Positions 44,256 to 53,029 of a stretch of DNA of 64,000 bases are shown here, piece after piece. The position numbers and the translations under genes are program-made. The notes under the pieces were generated by a model. That model was not told where the DNA came from. It did no database searches and was given only the letters and a program-made list of their open reading frames with translations. The DNA comes from Micromonospora rosaria (GTDB taxonomy: Bacteria; Actinomycetota; Actinomycetes; Mycobacteriales; Micromonosporaceae), in assembly GCF_001567585.1 (NCBI RefSeq), contig NZ_LRQV01000001.1, positions 62,001-126,000 of the forward strand, in the 5' to 3' direction. Positions within the stretch are counted from its first letter, which is position 1, and the number at the start of each line of letters is the position of its first letter.

Positions 44256-45884
44256 GTGGACCGGAGGTTCGTGGGCCTGCTGGTGCTCACCGGGCTTCCG
44301 CCCGCCGTCGAGGCGAGCGTCCTGGTGGGGTTGGGATTCGTCGCCGCCGAGGGGCTCGCGCCGCAGGCCGCCGCCGTCTGGCCGTACGACACCTACCACG
44401 ACCTGCGGTGGCTCTTCGTCTACCACGACTCCTGGCTGAGCTTCGGGCTGTGGTTCACCTTCCTGGTCGTGTCCCGGGGGCTGTTCCACACCGTCCTGGT
44501 GATGCTGGCCTGGCCGGCCGAGGTGACCCGCCCGCCGCTGCGGTGGCTGGTGGGCCGCAACCTGGGCCTGGCCCTGGTGGTGGCCTTCTTCGTCGCCCCC
44601 TGGGCCCTGGTCTCGGTGGCGGCCTCCGTGGTGGCGCTGTCCTGGGTGCTGTTCGCGTCGCTGCTGCCGCTGTTCCTGATCGCGCCGTTCCTGCAACGGG
44701 CCGCGGTGGTGACCCCGTGGTGGCGGGGACTGCCCTCGGCCGCCCTGGTCGGCTGGTCCCTGCTGAACTTCGTGGTGCTCACCGTGGCCGGCGCGGTGTG
44801 CTGGAGCGTACCCACGGCCTGGACGGTACCGGTGGCCGCCGGGGCGGGCGTGGTCAACGGGCTGCTGTGGCACCGCACCCTCCGGGCGGCCCTGTTCGCC
44901 CCCCGGACGCGGTGGGCCCGGGTGCCGGTGACCCCCCTGGCGGCCCTGCTCTCCCTCGCCGTACCGCTGGTCATCCCGCCGTTGGTGCAGGTGGTGCCCG
45001 GCGCGCACGTGCGGGTGGAGACGGTGGTCGCGGAACAGTCCCTGCCCCCGCAGGTCCGGCACGCCCTGGTGGTGCTGGCCGGCTACGGCTCCGCCTACAC
45101 CGGTGAGGAGCCCACCGACCCCCGGGTGCAGCGCTTCTCCTACCGGGGGCTGGGCCCCGACCACCGGCCGTTGCCGTACCGGCCGGCGGACACCGGGATC
45201 TCCGTGGCCGACAGCGTCCGACTACTCCACCAGCAGGTGGAGAGCCTGCACCGCCGGACCGGCCGCAGGATCGTCCTGGTCGGGGAGAGTGAAGGAGCCA
45301 TGGTCGCCCGTACCTACCTGGACCGCGACCCGCACCCGGCGGTGGAGATGCTGGCCATGTTCAGCCCTCTGATCAACGCCGGGCGGGCCTACTACCCGCC
45401 CCCCGACCGGAACCAGGGCTACGGCGTGGTCACCGGATGGCAGCTCCGGGCCGTCTTCCGGCTGGTCGGCCTCGCCGGCGGGCCGGACAACGGGCCGGAC
45501 GAGCCGTTCATCCGCTCCCTGCTCGACGACGCCCCGTTCTACCGCAACCAACTGATGTGCCCCGTACCCGGCGTGCGGATGGTGGCCTTCCTGCCCACCA
45601 CCACCGCCACCGAGGCGCCCCCCGGGCAGTACACCCGCATCCCGGTCTTCCAGACCCCCGGAGTGCACGCCGGGTTCCTCCACCGCGCCCCGGTCCAGGA
45701 CCATCTCGTCACCTTCCTCGCCAACGCCGACGTCAGCCAGCTCCGCGGCGAGTACGAACTCCTCCAACGCCTCGGCGCCGCCTGGCAGGCACCACCCCTG
45801 GCCATCCACGCCAACCCGGCCTGGGCCCACAACCGGCAACCGGACCCGGCCTTCACCGGCCGGGTGTGCCTGCCACCGGACTGA
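44256..45884 (+). CDS. membrane-anchored alpha/beta hydrolase
   Basis: A 542-residue protein from GTG 44256. The first 240 residues contain about six or seven membrane helices (WLSFGLWFTFLVVSRGLFHTVLVML and later segments). The C-terminal half has an alpha/beta-hydrolase core: HALVVLAGYGSAY, then VLVGESEGAMVARTYL with nucleophile elbow G-E-S-E-G (Ser345), and a possible late His in GVHAGFLHRAP. The soluble half probably lies outside the cytoplasm. I do not recognise a named family or substrate; lipase, esterase or cell-envelope function is possible. Confidence 0.7.
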   Translation: MDRRFVGLLVLTGLPPAVEASVLVGLGFVAAEGLAPQAAAVWPYDTYHDLRWLFVYHDSWLSFGLWFTFLVVSRGLFHTVLVMLAWPAEVTRPPLRWLVGRNLGLALVVAFFVAPWALVSVAASVVALSWVLFASLLPLFLIAPFLQRAAVVTPWWRGLPSAALVGWSLLNFVVLTVAGAVCWSVPTAWTVPVAAGAGVVNGLLWHRTLRAALFAPRTRWARVPVTPLAALLSLAVPLVIPPLVQVVPGAHVRVETVVAEQSLPPQVRHALVVLAGYGSAYTGEEPTDPRVQRFSYRGLGPDHRPLPYRPADTGISVADSVRLLHQQVESLHRRTGRRIVLVGESEGAMVARTYLDRDPHPAVEMLAMFSPLINAGRAYYPPPDRNQGYGVVTGWQLRAVFRLVGLAGGPDNGPDEPFIRSLLDDAPFYRNQLMCPVPGVRMVAFLPTTTATEAPPGQYTRIPVFQTPGVHAGFLHRAPVQDHLVTFLANADVSQLRGEYELLQRLGAAWQAPPLAIHANPAWAHNRQPDPAFTGRVCLPPD

Positions 45885-45922
45885 GGCCGACGGGCGGTGC
45901 CCGGTGGGGCAACCCCCGCTGA

Positions 45923-45948
45923 GCCCACGCCCGGGGCCGGCCGTGGGC
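45923..45948. terminator. hairpin between convergent hydrolase and GH27 genes
   Basis: GCCCACG (45923-45929) pairs with CGTGGGC (45942-45948), and the inner CCGG/CCGG can pair further. It lies 39 bases after the hydrolase stop and may stop both genes. Confidence 0.45.
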
Positions 45949-46114
45949 ACGCGGGCGGTGGGGGACCGGACCCTCCACCGCCCGCACCCCGAGCCGGATC
46001 AGGCGGGAAACCCTCGCCGGCTGCCGGCGGAGCCGTACCCGCGCCGCTGCGCATCCGGGGGGCCGCCGCGCGGCGGTGCGGGGCCGGCACCCTCCCGGGT
46101 CACCGGCCCACGGG

Positions 46115-47767
46115 TCACGCCCGGCTCCACCGCTGGTTGGCGTTGCCGTGACAGGACCAGAGGAGCACCGTCGTGCCGTTCGCGGTGCCGCCGTTGTTGA
46201 CGTCCAGGCACAGGGACGGATGGCGGACGTTGCTGATCGTGCCGTTGCTGGTGAACGTCCACTGCTGGTTGGTGCCGCCGTTGCAGTCCCAGATCTGCAC
46301 CCGGGTGCCGGCGACCGCGGTCGTCGGCACGTCCAGGCACTTGCCGAGGATGCGAAGCGTCTGACCCTCCTGGCTGACCTGCTGGTTGGCGTTGCCGTGG
46401 CAGTCCCAGATCAGGGCTCCGGTGCCGTTGGCGGTGTTGGAGTTGTCGAGGTCGAGGCAGCGGCCGGCCGACTCGCTGCGCAGCCGGAAGGTGGTGGGGG
46501 TCGGGGGGTTGGTGGTGCCGCCGCCGCTGACCCGGTACACCACCGTGCCGTGCGCGGGGACGCTCGCCGAGATGGCCCCGCTCGTGGTGGAGGTGGCGTT
46601 GGTCCAGGCGTCCCGCAGCGTGAAGGAACTGCCGGTCTTGCCGATCGCCGCCGCCGTGGTGGAGATGGTGGTGGTGGCGTTGCTCTGGTTGAACAGGGCC
46701 ACCGCCACGTCCCCGTTGGCCAGCCGCTTGGCCAGGATCCGCCGGGTGCCGTCGCCCGCGACCTGGACCGCCTGGAGGCCGAGGCTGTCCTGGTTGATGG
46801 CGACGAGCTGCTGGTTACGCAGGATGTCCAGGGTCGCGGCGCTGGCCGACCGGAGGTCGTTGCCCATCATCAGGGGGGCCGCCATGATCGCCCAGAGGGC
46901 GAAGTGGCTGCGCATCTCGGTGTCGGTCATGCCGCCGTTGCCGACCTCCAGCATGTCCGGGTCGTTGAAACCGCCGGGGGCGGCGTACCCGGCCAGCGGC
47001 ACGTTGACGTTGACGATGTTCTGGATGCCCATCGGGTACCCGTTGGTCTGGCCGGTGTTCCACGCGTTGGTGATGTCCTCGGTGGTCCGCCAGAGGTTCG
47101 CCACGTCGCTCCAGTTGCGCTGCGGCCCGGTCTTCTCGTGGATGCTGTTGGAGTTGATGCTGTACACGATCGGCCGGCCGGTGGCGGCGAGGGCGTCGCG
47201 CATGATGCCGAAGCGCGCCACCTGGTCGTTGATGGTCCCGGTGGGGGAGCACCAGTCGTACTTGAGGTAGTCCACCCCCCAGGCGGCGAACTGCCGGGCA
47301 TCCTGGTACTCGTGCCCGAGGCTGCCGGTGGAGCCGGGGAAGGCGTCGAAGTACTGGGCGCAGGTCTGGTCCAGGGGCCCCTGGTAGATGCCGAACAGCA
47401 GGCCCCGGGAGTGCAGGTAGTCCCCGAGGGCCTTCATCCCGCTCGGGAAGCGTTGCGGGTGGGCCTGGAGGTTGCCCTGCGCGTCCCGGTCCGGGTTGAA
47501 CCAGCAGTCGTCCACGACGACGTACTTGTACCCCAGGTCCCGCAGGCCGTGGTTGACGATCGCGTCGGCCATCTGCCGGATCAGGGTCTCGTTGATGTTG
47601 CAGCCGAAGGTGTTCCAGGTGTTCCAGCCCATCGGTGGGGTCCGGGCGACGCCGTTGTTCAACGCCTGGGCCGGGCGGGGGGCGACGACGCTGTCGGTGA
47701 CGGTCGCCGCGAGCGTCACCGCCAGCACGCTCAGGACGGCCACCAGCCATCTCTTCGGTCTACGCAC
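46115..47767 (-). CDS. secreted GH27 glycosidase (alpha-galactosidase or beta-L-arabinopyranosidase) with ricin-type lectin module
   Basis: A 550-residue exported enzyme. GTG 47767 follows AGGAGGAGCAAC. The signal peptide ends near RPAQALNN (residues 1-36). The GH27 barrel starts with TPPMGWNTWNTFGC. DDCW (86-89) binds sugar; the nucleophile is Asp171 in YLKYDWC and the acid/base Asp231 in WRTTEDI. A beta-sandwich follows, then a C-terminal ricin-B-type (CBM13) domain (about 425-550) with three QxW-like repeats. The loop GIYQGPLDQTC differs from the usual GIYSDAGTYTC. GH27 includes beta-L-arabinopyranosidases, and the divergent GH43 neighbour makes that activity conceivable. Confidence 0.92.
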   Translation of the reverse strand: MRRPKRWLVAVLSVLAVTLAATVTDSVVAPRPAQALNNGVARTPPMGWNTWNTFGCNINETLIRQMADAIVNHGLRDLGYKYVVVDDCWFNPDRDAQGNLQAHPQRFPSGMKALGDYLHSRGLLFGIYQGPLDQTCAQYFDAFPGSTGSLGHEYQDARQFAAWGVDYLKYDWCSPTGTINDQVARFGIMRDALAATGRPIVYSINSNSIHEKTGPQRNWSDVANLWRTTEDITNAWNTGQTNGYPMGIQNIVNVNVPLAGYAAPGGFNDPDMLEVGNGGMTDTEMRSHFALWAIMAAPLMMGNDLRSASAATLDILRNQQLVAINQDSLGLQAVQVAGDGTRRILAKRLANGDVAVALFNQSNATTTISTTAAAIGKTGSSFTLRDAWTNATSTTSGAISASVPAHGTVVYRVSGGGTTNPPTPTTFRLRSESAGRCLDLDNSNTANGTGALIWDCHGNANQQVSQEGQTLRILGKCLDVPTTAVAGTRVQIWDCNGGTNQQWTFTSNGTISNVRHPSLCLDVNNGGTANGTTVLLWSCHGNANQRWSRA

Positions 47768-48003
47768 GTTGCTCCTCCTGTCGGAGAGGTGGTCGGCCGC
47801 CGTGGGTCGGCCGCCGGTGCGGGGCAGGCCGGGCCCGCGTGCCGTACCGGGCGCGGTCGGCGCTCCTCGCCCCTGTCCGGGTCTGCGGTGGCGCGGGGAC
47901 CGCTGGCCACCCGCGGCTCGGGTGGCGGCGGCTGCCGTGTCGTCGCGGACCCGGTCGGCTCCCGTCGCGGCGCCCGGCCAGGTGATGTCACGATGATGGC
48001 AAT

Positions 48004-48021
48004 GATGTTATCGATAACATC
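48004..48021. promoter_or_regulatory. LacI-type operator overlapping the GH27 promoter
   Basis: GATGTTATCGATAACATC is a perfect 18-base palindrome with central CG, typical of LacI-family sites. It covers the leftward -10 element (48005-48010) and most of the spacer. It differs from the rha operators, implying another repressor. Confidence 0.8.
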
Positions 48022-48033
48022 GATGTATGTAAA
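48005..48033 (-). promoter_or_regulatory. promoter of the GH27 gene
   Basis: On the minus strand TTTACA (48033-48028) and TAACAT (48010-48005) are separated by 17 bases, giving a long 5' leader of about 230 bases. Confidence 0.65.
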
Positions 48034-48270
48034 CCAGGTTCCTGCGTGACCCGTGAGGGGGCGGCCTCGGCGCTGGCGTGGTGGGGTCCACCATCGGGTG
48101 GAGCGGGCTCACCGCCGGTCCGGCGTTTCCGCCCTCCATCATGGTGATGGCCTGCGGTCGGGTCCTGTGGTGAGGGTGGCCTTCCGCAGCGCCCGGCTGC
48201 CCGCTCGCGGCCGGCTTCCCGGCCGCGGAGGCCCCCTGCGGGTCCCGCTGTCGTCCCGTCGTGTTACGGC

Positions 48271-48299
48271 TTGACTGCCATGATGTTATCGTTCACAGT
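48271..48299 (+). promoter_or_regulatory. operator and possible promoter of the GH43 gene
   Basis: TGTTATCGTTCACA (48284-48297) matches 12 of 14 bases of the palindrome at the GH27 promoter. TTGACT (48271-48276) just before it could be a -35 element, with a poor -10 (CACAGT) 17 bases on. A repressor here would lie across the promoter. Confidence 0.55.
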
Positions 48300-48387
48300 C
48301 GATGTGCGGGGGTGGCTGGCCGGCCCGCCGATGGTGCCCGGATCGCGACAGCGAGCGACCCGGTTCCTGTCATCTCTGAGGAGGATC

Positions 48388-50481
48388 ATGGTTGTCAACG
48401 GTGGGCTCGCCCAGGCCGTACCCGGGCGGCGCAGGTGGTGGTCGCGCGCCGTCGCCGCCGTGGCGGCGGTGCTGGTGGGCGGCACGCTCGTCGCGGTGGC
48501 CCCGACGCCGGCCTCGGCCGCGACGGTGGACACCAGCGCCTGGTACGTGCTGGTGAACCGCAACAGCGGCAAGGCACTGGACCTGTACAATTCGGCCACG
48601 AACGACGGCGCACGGATCACCCAGTGGTCCCGCAACGACGGCGCCTGGCAGCAGTGGCAGTTCGTCGACTCCGGCGGCGGCTACTACCGGCTGCGGTCGC
48701 GGCACTCGGGCAAGGTGCTCGACGTGCACAACTTCTCCACCGCCAACGGCGCGAGCATCGTGCAGTGGGCGGACCTCAACGGGACGAACCAGCAGTTCCG
48801 GCTGGCGGACTCGGCCGGTGGGTACGTGCGGCTCCTCAACCGCAACTCCAACAAGGTGCTGGAGGTGCAGAACGCCGCCACCGCCGACGGCGGCAACATC
48901 GTGCAGTACGACGACTTCAACGGCAGCCACCAGCAGTGGCAGCTCGTCCGGGTGGACGGCTCCGGCAACCCCGGCACCCCCGGCGGCACCTTCACCAACC
49001 CGGTCGTCTGGCAGGACTTCGCCGACGTCGACATCATCCGGGTGGGCGACGTCTACTACATGTCCGCCTCCACCATGCACTACTCGCCCGGAGCGCCGGT
49101 GCTGCGCTCCTGGGACCTGGTGAACTGGGAGTTCGCCGGGCACTCGGTGCCCCGGTTGGACTTCGGCTCGAAGTACGACATGGCCAACGGCAGCCACGCG
49201 TACGTCGACGGCATCTGGGCCTCCACGCTGAACTACCGGCCGAGCAACCGGACCTTCTACTGGGCCGGCTGCATCGACTTCGCCCAGACGCACATCTACA
49301 CCGCCTCCGCCGTCGACGGCACCTGGAGCCGGCACGCCACCATCCCCAACTGCTACTACGACGCCGGGATGCTGATCGACGACAACGACACCATGTACGT
49401 CGCCTACGGCAACGGCACGATCAGCGTGGCCCAACTGTCCGCCGACGGGCGCTCGCAGGTGAGGGCCCAGCAGGTGTACCAGACGCCGTCGAGCATCGGC
49501 ACCCTGGAGGGGGCCCGCTTCTACAAGCGCAACGGCGCCTACTACATCTGGCTCACCCGGCCGGCGAACGGCCAGTACGTCCTCAAGTCGACCAACGGCC
49601 CGTTCGGCCCGTACGAGCAGCGGCAGGTGCTGCTCAACATGCCGGGCCCGATCTCCGGCGGCGGCGTACCCCATCAGGGCGGGCTGGTGCAGACCCCGAA
49701 CGGCGCCTGGTACTACATGGCGTTCACGGACGCGTACCCCGGCGGCCGGGTGCCGACGCTGGCCCCGATCACCTGGACCAGCGACGGCTGGCCGCAGGTG
49801 CAGACGGTCAACGGGTCCTGGGGCGTCAACTACCCCAACCCGCTGCCGCTGCGCCCGGTCAAGCCCCTCACCGGCACCGACACGTTCCCCGGCAGCACCC
49901 TCGGCGTCCAGTACGAGTGGAACCACAACCCGGACAACAGCCGGTGGTCGGTGAACAACGGCCTGCGCCTGCAGACCGCGTCGGTGACCAACGACCTGTA
50001 CCGGGCCCGCAACACGCTGACCCACCGGATCCAGGGGCCCACCTCGACCGGCACCATCGAGCTGGACTACTCCGCGATGCGCGACGGCGACCGGAGCGGG
50101 CTCGCCATGCTGCGGGACACGTCGGCGTGGATCGGCGTCAAGCGGGACAACGGCACCACCCGCGTGGTCATGACCAACGGCCTGACCATGGGCACCGACA
50201 ACTGGAACACCGTCGGCACCGGGACCGAGATCGCCAGCGCCCCGGTCTCCGGCGGGCGGATCTGGTTGCGGGCCAACGCCGACATCCGCCCCGGCTCGGG
50301 CCGCCAGGCGAGGTTCTCGTACAGCACCGACGGGGTCACCTTCGTCCCGCTGGGCAACGCGCTGACCCTCAACAACGCCTGGCAGTTCTTCATGGGGTAC
50401 CGGTTCGGCATCTTCAACTACGCCACCCAGGCCCTGGGGGGCGCGGTCACCGTGCGCCAGTTCTCCCTGACGACACCGTGA
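48388..50481 (+). CDS. secreted GH43 glycosidase (xylosidase/arabinofuranosidase-like) with N-terminal ricin-type lectin module
   Basis: A 697-residue exported enzyme. I chose ATG 48388, after GAGGAGGATC; an in-frame ATG at 48271 would place the promoter inside the gene. A signal peptide (RRRWW, hydrophobic core, ASAATV, to about residue 45) is followed by a ricin-B-like lectin domain with repeated NSGKALDLYN / HSGKVLDVHN / NSNKVLEVQN units. The five-blade GH43 domain has base Asp in DFADVDIIRVGDVYYM, the pKa Asp in YYDAGMLIDDND and acid Glu in GTLEGARFYKRNGAYYIW. A C-terminal beta-sandwich (DUF1349-like) ends it. It likely removes xylose, arabinose or galactose units; specificity cannot be read. 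Confidence 0.92.
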   Translation: MVVNGGLAQAVPGRRRWWSRAVAAVAAVLVGGTLVAVAPTPASAATVDTSAWYVLVNRNSGKALDLYNSATNDGARITQWSRNDGAWQQWQFVDSGGGYYRLRSRHSGKVLDVHNFSTANGASIVQWADLNGTNQQFRLADSAGGYVRLLNRNSNKVLEVQNAATADGGNIVQYDDFNGSHQQWQLVRVDGSGNPGTPGGTFTNPVVWQDFADVDIIRVGDVYYMSASTMHYSPGAPVLRSWDLVNWEFAGHSVPRLDFGSKYDMANGSHAYVDGIWASTLNYRPSNRTFYWAGCIDFAQTHIYTASAVDGTWSRHATIPNCYYDAGMLIDDNDTMYVAYGNGTISVAQLSADGRSQVRAQQVYQTPSSIGTLEGARFYKRNGAYYIWLTRPANGQYVLKSTNGPFGPYEQRQVLLNMPGPISGGGVPHQGGLVQTPNGAWYYMAFTDAYPGGRVPTLAPITWTSDGWPQVQTVNGSWGVNYPNPLPLRPVKPLTGTDTFPGSTLGVQYEWNHNPDNSRWSVNNGLRLQTASVTNDLYRARNTLTHRIQGPTSTGTIELDYSAMRDGDRSGLAMLRDTSAWIGVKRDNGTTRVVMTNGLTMGTDNWNTVGTGTEIASAPVSGGRIWLRANADIRPGSGRQARFSYSTDGVTFVPLGNALTLNNAWQFFMGYRFGIFNYATQALGGAVTVRQFSLTTP

Positions 50482-50818
50482 CCCCGGCCCGGTCCGGGCC
50501 GTGGACGTGCACGGCCCCGGACCGGGCACCCGGGTACGACCGGGCGGCGGGGGACGGCCGTGGCGCGGGCCCGGTACCGACCACGGTGCGGACCTGGCGT
50601 CTCGACGAGCCCGTCACGCCTGCCGCCTGAGGCACGGCCCCCCCGTGCGCGGGGGTGTCGGGCGACACGCTTCCGTTCCCGGCGGGCTGCGGACGGCGGA
50701 AGGCCGGCTGCGTCCTGGGAGTGCTGGGGCCAGGTTCCCGGCGGGCCGCGCCCCTAGCGTGGGTGGCACGGCGGACCGTCGCCGGTCCCCATCCGACAGC
50801 GACCCCACGGGAGAGTTC
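50482..50818. other. 337-base intergenic region
   Basis: It contains the GH43 terminator at its left end and, at the right, CACGGGAGAGTTC, the ribosome site of the lipoprotein gene. I see no coding sequence between them. Confidence 0.6.
50487..50527 (+). terminator. long hairpin terminator of the GH43 gene
   Basis: GCCCGGTCCGGGCCGTG pairs with CACGGCCCCGGACCGGGC around six bases, with one bulged base. It starts six bases after the stop. Confidence 0.75.
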
Positions 50819-51277
50819 ATGAGGCACCTGGCCAGAATCGTGCTCGGCGGCGCGAGCGTCGCCGTGCTGCTCGCGGCGTGCACCGTCGGGCCGGACACCG
50901 CAGGCCGGACCGTCACCGACGACGCGGCGCAGCCGAGCCCACCGGAGTCCCCGCCGCCCGGCACGGTGGCTCCGCAGACTCCGACGCCACCCTCCGCTGA
51001 CGTCGGACCGCACCCGTACGTCGGGATGTGGGTGACCGCCGACGGTCACATCCGTCAGGAACTGCTGGCGAACGGCCGTTACGACGAGGCCCGGGGCGCG
51101 CGGCAGAGCGCCTACACGGGCTCCTACCGGGTCCTCGGGAACCGGATCGAGTACGTCGACGACACCGGGTTCAGCGCGGACGGCACCTTCGACGGTGACG
51201 TCCTGCACCACGGGGGTTACGTCTTCTACCGCGAGGGCAGCGAGGCGCAGCGGCGGGCGGGGGAGGGCCGGCGATGA
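50819..51277 (+). CDS. lipoprotein with Atu4866-like domain
   Basis: A 152-residue lipoprotein. The signal peptide ends in the lipobox LLAAC, with Cys at about residue 21. A proline/threonine-rich linker (about 35-63) is followed by a small beta domain: HPYVGMWVTADGHIRQELL, NGRYDEARG, AYTGSYRV, DDTGFSADGTF and LHHGGYVFYRE. This matches my memory of the Atu4866 family, whose function is unknown. GGGAGA precedes ATG. The TGA overlaps the next gene's ATG (ATGA), so both products are probably made together. Confidence 0.75.
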   Translation: MRHLARIVLGGASVAVLLAACTVGPDTAGRTVTDDAAQPSPPESPPPGTVAPQTPTPPSADVGPHPYVGMWVTADGHIRQELLANGRYDEARGARQSAYTGSYRVLGNRIEYVDDTGFSADGTFDGDVLHHGGYVFYREGSEAQRRAGEGRR

Positions 51278-51807
51278 CGACCAGCGCAGGGCGACCCAGC
51301 CGGCGTCTGCTGGTGACCGCCGGGATCGCCGGCGGCCTGACGATGGTCGCCGGGACCAGTGCCGCCGCTGCCGGGTCGCGTGAGCACGACGACGGGCCGC
51401 GTGCCGACCGCCGGGGCAGGGAACGTCGCAACACGGCGGCCGTGCTCCGGGCCTTCGAGCGGCAGAACGCTGGCGGCGACATCTACGAGATCCTCCATGA
51501 CGACGTGCGGTGGACGATCGTCAACGGACGCACGTACCTGTCCAAGGCGGAGTTCCTCGCCGAGGGATCCGCGCCGATCCTGGATCGGTTGGCCTCGACG
51601 CTCGTCATGACGATCCGGGACCTGTGGGCCGACGACGACACCGTGATCATCCGCTTCGACGGCGACGCCACGGCGATCGACGGCATCGCCTACCACAACG
51701 AGTACTGCTGGGTCTGGCGACTGCGGGGCGGCCGGGTCGTGCGCTGCCACGCCTTCCTGGACATGATCGCGGTCCGGGAACTCGTCGATCGCGTCGAGCT
51801 GCCCTGA
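51274..51807 (+). CDS. exported NTF2/SnoaL-like protein
   Basis: A 177-residue protein with a Tat-type signal (SRRLLVTAGIAGGLTMVAGTSAAAA, twin arginine at 10-11). The mature part shows the NTF2/SnoaL fold: VLRAFERQNAGGDIYEILHDDVRWTIVNG, LADEL-like middle strands, and DTVIIRFDGDATAIDGIAYHNEYCWVWRLRGGRVVRCHAFLDM. SnoaL-type proteins include isomerases, cyclases and binding proteins; without its own catalytic set I cannot name one. Coupled to the Atu4866-like lipoprotein, a pairing I know from other bacteria where both are annotated as domain-only. Confidence 0.75.
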   Translation: MTTSAGRPSRRLLVTAGIAGGLTMVAGTSAAAAGSREHDDGPRADRRGRERRNTAAVLRAFERQNAGGDIYEILHDDVRWTIVNGRTYLSKAEFLAEGSAPILDRLASTLVMTIRDLWADDDTVIIRFDGDATAIDGIAYHNEYCWVWRLRGGRVVRCHAFLDMIAVRELVDRVELP

Positions 51808-51871
51808 GCCGTCCTCCGTCGGCGGCGGTGGGGGCGTCCGGATATCCGGCGCGGACCGGGCCGAGGGCGGG

Positions 51872-51990
51872 ATGCTCTTCCAGCGGGTGCCGGAGGGCCG
51901 GACCGGGAAGAACCGGGTGCACCTGGACCTCCAGCCGACCGACCGGACCCGCGACGAGGAGGTGGAGCGGTTGCTCGGACTGGGGACGCC
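51872..51990 (+). pseudogene. remnant of a VOC/glyoxalase-like gene
   Basis: The frame reads LFQRVPEGRTGKNRVHLDLQ, then PTDRTRDEEVERLLGLGTP, which is the middle of a bacterial VOC (glyoxalase_6-like) protein. The family's N-terminal half and the last 30-40 residues are missing. Upstream codons give a glycine run, and downstream ones arginine-rich nonsense. Only about 40 codons look genuine, so this is a decayed fragment. Confidence 0.6.
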
Positions 51991-52031
51991 GGCCGGGCGT
52001 CCCCGGGTCCGGGCGGGAACGGCCGCGGGGG

Positions 52032-52967
52032 TCAGGGGCGCGGGCTCGGCTGGGCGGTGTCGTCGAGGTAGCGCACCCCGGTGGCGGTCTGCGAGACGGC
52101 CCAGAGCCGACTGGCGAGCGCCGGGTCGGTGGCGGGTCGGACGAGGGGGCGGGCGTGCACCCGGTGGTCCCACCGGTGCAGGGCGGGACCGAGGAAGACC
52201 CCGCTCTCGGCGGCGGGGGCGGTGGCGGCGTAGAGCAGCGGGATGGTGCCGCTCGCCGCGCTGCGGGCCAGGACGGCGCCACCGATCCGGGTCACGATCC
52301 ACGCCCCGGGACCGTCCGCGTTGGCCTGCATGGGGGTCCGGGCCATGCCCGGGTGGGCGAGGAGGCTGCGTACGGGGCTGCCGGCCCGGCGGAGCCGGCG
52401 GTCGAGTTCGACGCCGAAGAGGAGGTTGGCCTGCTTCGACCGGATGTACCGGACGATCGGTGGGCCGGCCGGGATGCCGGTGAGATCGTCCAGGTCGGGG
52501 CCGCCGGACAGCAGCCGGTAGAAGCCGGAGCCGACGGTGACCACGCGGGGGTCCCGGTCCGGGCGGAAACGGTCCAGCAGCAGGCCGGTCAGGGCGAAGT
52601 GACCCAGGTGGTTGGTGGCGACGATCGACTCGTACCCCTGGGCGGAGCGCTCGGGACCGTGCGCGCCGCCGACGCCGGCGTTGTTGAGCAGCAGGTCGAC
52701 CGGGCGGTCCTCGGCGCGGAGCCGGTCGGCGAAGGCGCGGACCGAGTCGAGGTCGGCGAGGTCGAGCCGGCGCACCAGCAGGTCGCCGGTGAGCCCGGCG
52801 CGGACCCGTTCGCCCTTGGCCACGTCGCGGACCGCCATGATCACGGTCGCGCCCCGGGCGGCCAGCCGTTCGGCCGCGACCAGGCCGAGTCCGCTGCTCG
52901 CGCCGGTCACCACGGCCGTCCGGCCGGTCTGGTCGGGCATGTCGTCGGGAGTCCAGGCGATGGGCAT
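52032..52967 (-). CDS. short-chain dehydrogenase/reductase (protochlorophyllide-reductase-like)
   Basis: A 311-residue SDR. TAVVTGASSGLGLVAAERLA is the nucleotide-binding glycine motif; VRDVAKGERV suggests NADPH preference. LLNNAGVGG, ATNHLGHFALTGLL and the catalytic YIRSK follow. The overall layout is that of the large 'retinol dehydrogenase-like' SDR group. ATG 52967 follows CCGGAGGTGCACC. It is divergent from a TetR gene whose operators lie in the shared promoter, so it is probably repressed by that protein and may process a xenobiotic or lipid carbonyl. Confidence 0.88.
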   Translation of the reverse strand: MPIAWTPDDMPDQTGRTAVVTGASSGLGLVAAERLAARGATVIMAVRDVAKGERVRAGLTGDLLVRRLDLADLDSVRAFADRLRAEDRPVDLLLNNAGVGGAHGPERSAQGYESIVATNHLGHFALTGLLLDRFRPDRDPRVVTVGSGFYRLLSGGPDLDDLTGIPAGPPIVRYIRSKQANLLFGVELDRRLRRAGSPVRSLLAHPGMARTPMQANADGPGAWIVTRIGGAVLARSAASGTIPLLYAATAPAAESGVFLGPALHRWDHRVHARPLVRPATDPALASRLWAVSQTATGVRYLDDTAQPSPRP

Positions 52968-52990
52968 GGTGCACCTCCGGTTCGACCGAT

Positions 52991-53005
52991 CGGATAACTT
53001 ATCCG
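52991..53005. promoter_or_regulatory. TetR-type operator 1 of the SDR/TetR pair
   Basis: CGGATAACTTATCCG is an odd-length inverted repeat, 24 bases from the SDR start. The same core occurs again at 53033. Confidence 0.8.
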
Positions 53006-53029
53006 TTCGTCGCCCGAAGCGTAGCACTG

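Larger units (their letters stand above)
47768..48387. other. 620-base divergent control region of the GH27/GH43 pair
   Basis: No gene is seen. It contains a leftward promoter with an overlapping operator (48004-48033) and a related operator near a rightward TTGACT (48271-48297). The central part (48060-48250) is GC-rich with no recognised element. Confidence 0.7.

Noticed and set aside
48271-48387. Earlier ATG start for the GH43 protein
   Set aside because: It would place the operator and promoter inside the gene and put 39 odd residues before a normal signal peptide; ATG 48388 has a strong ribosome site.
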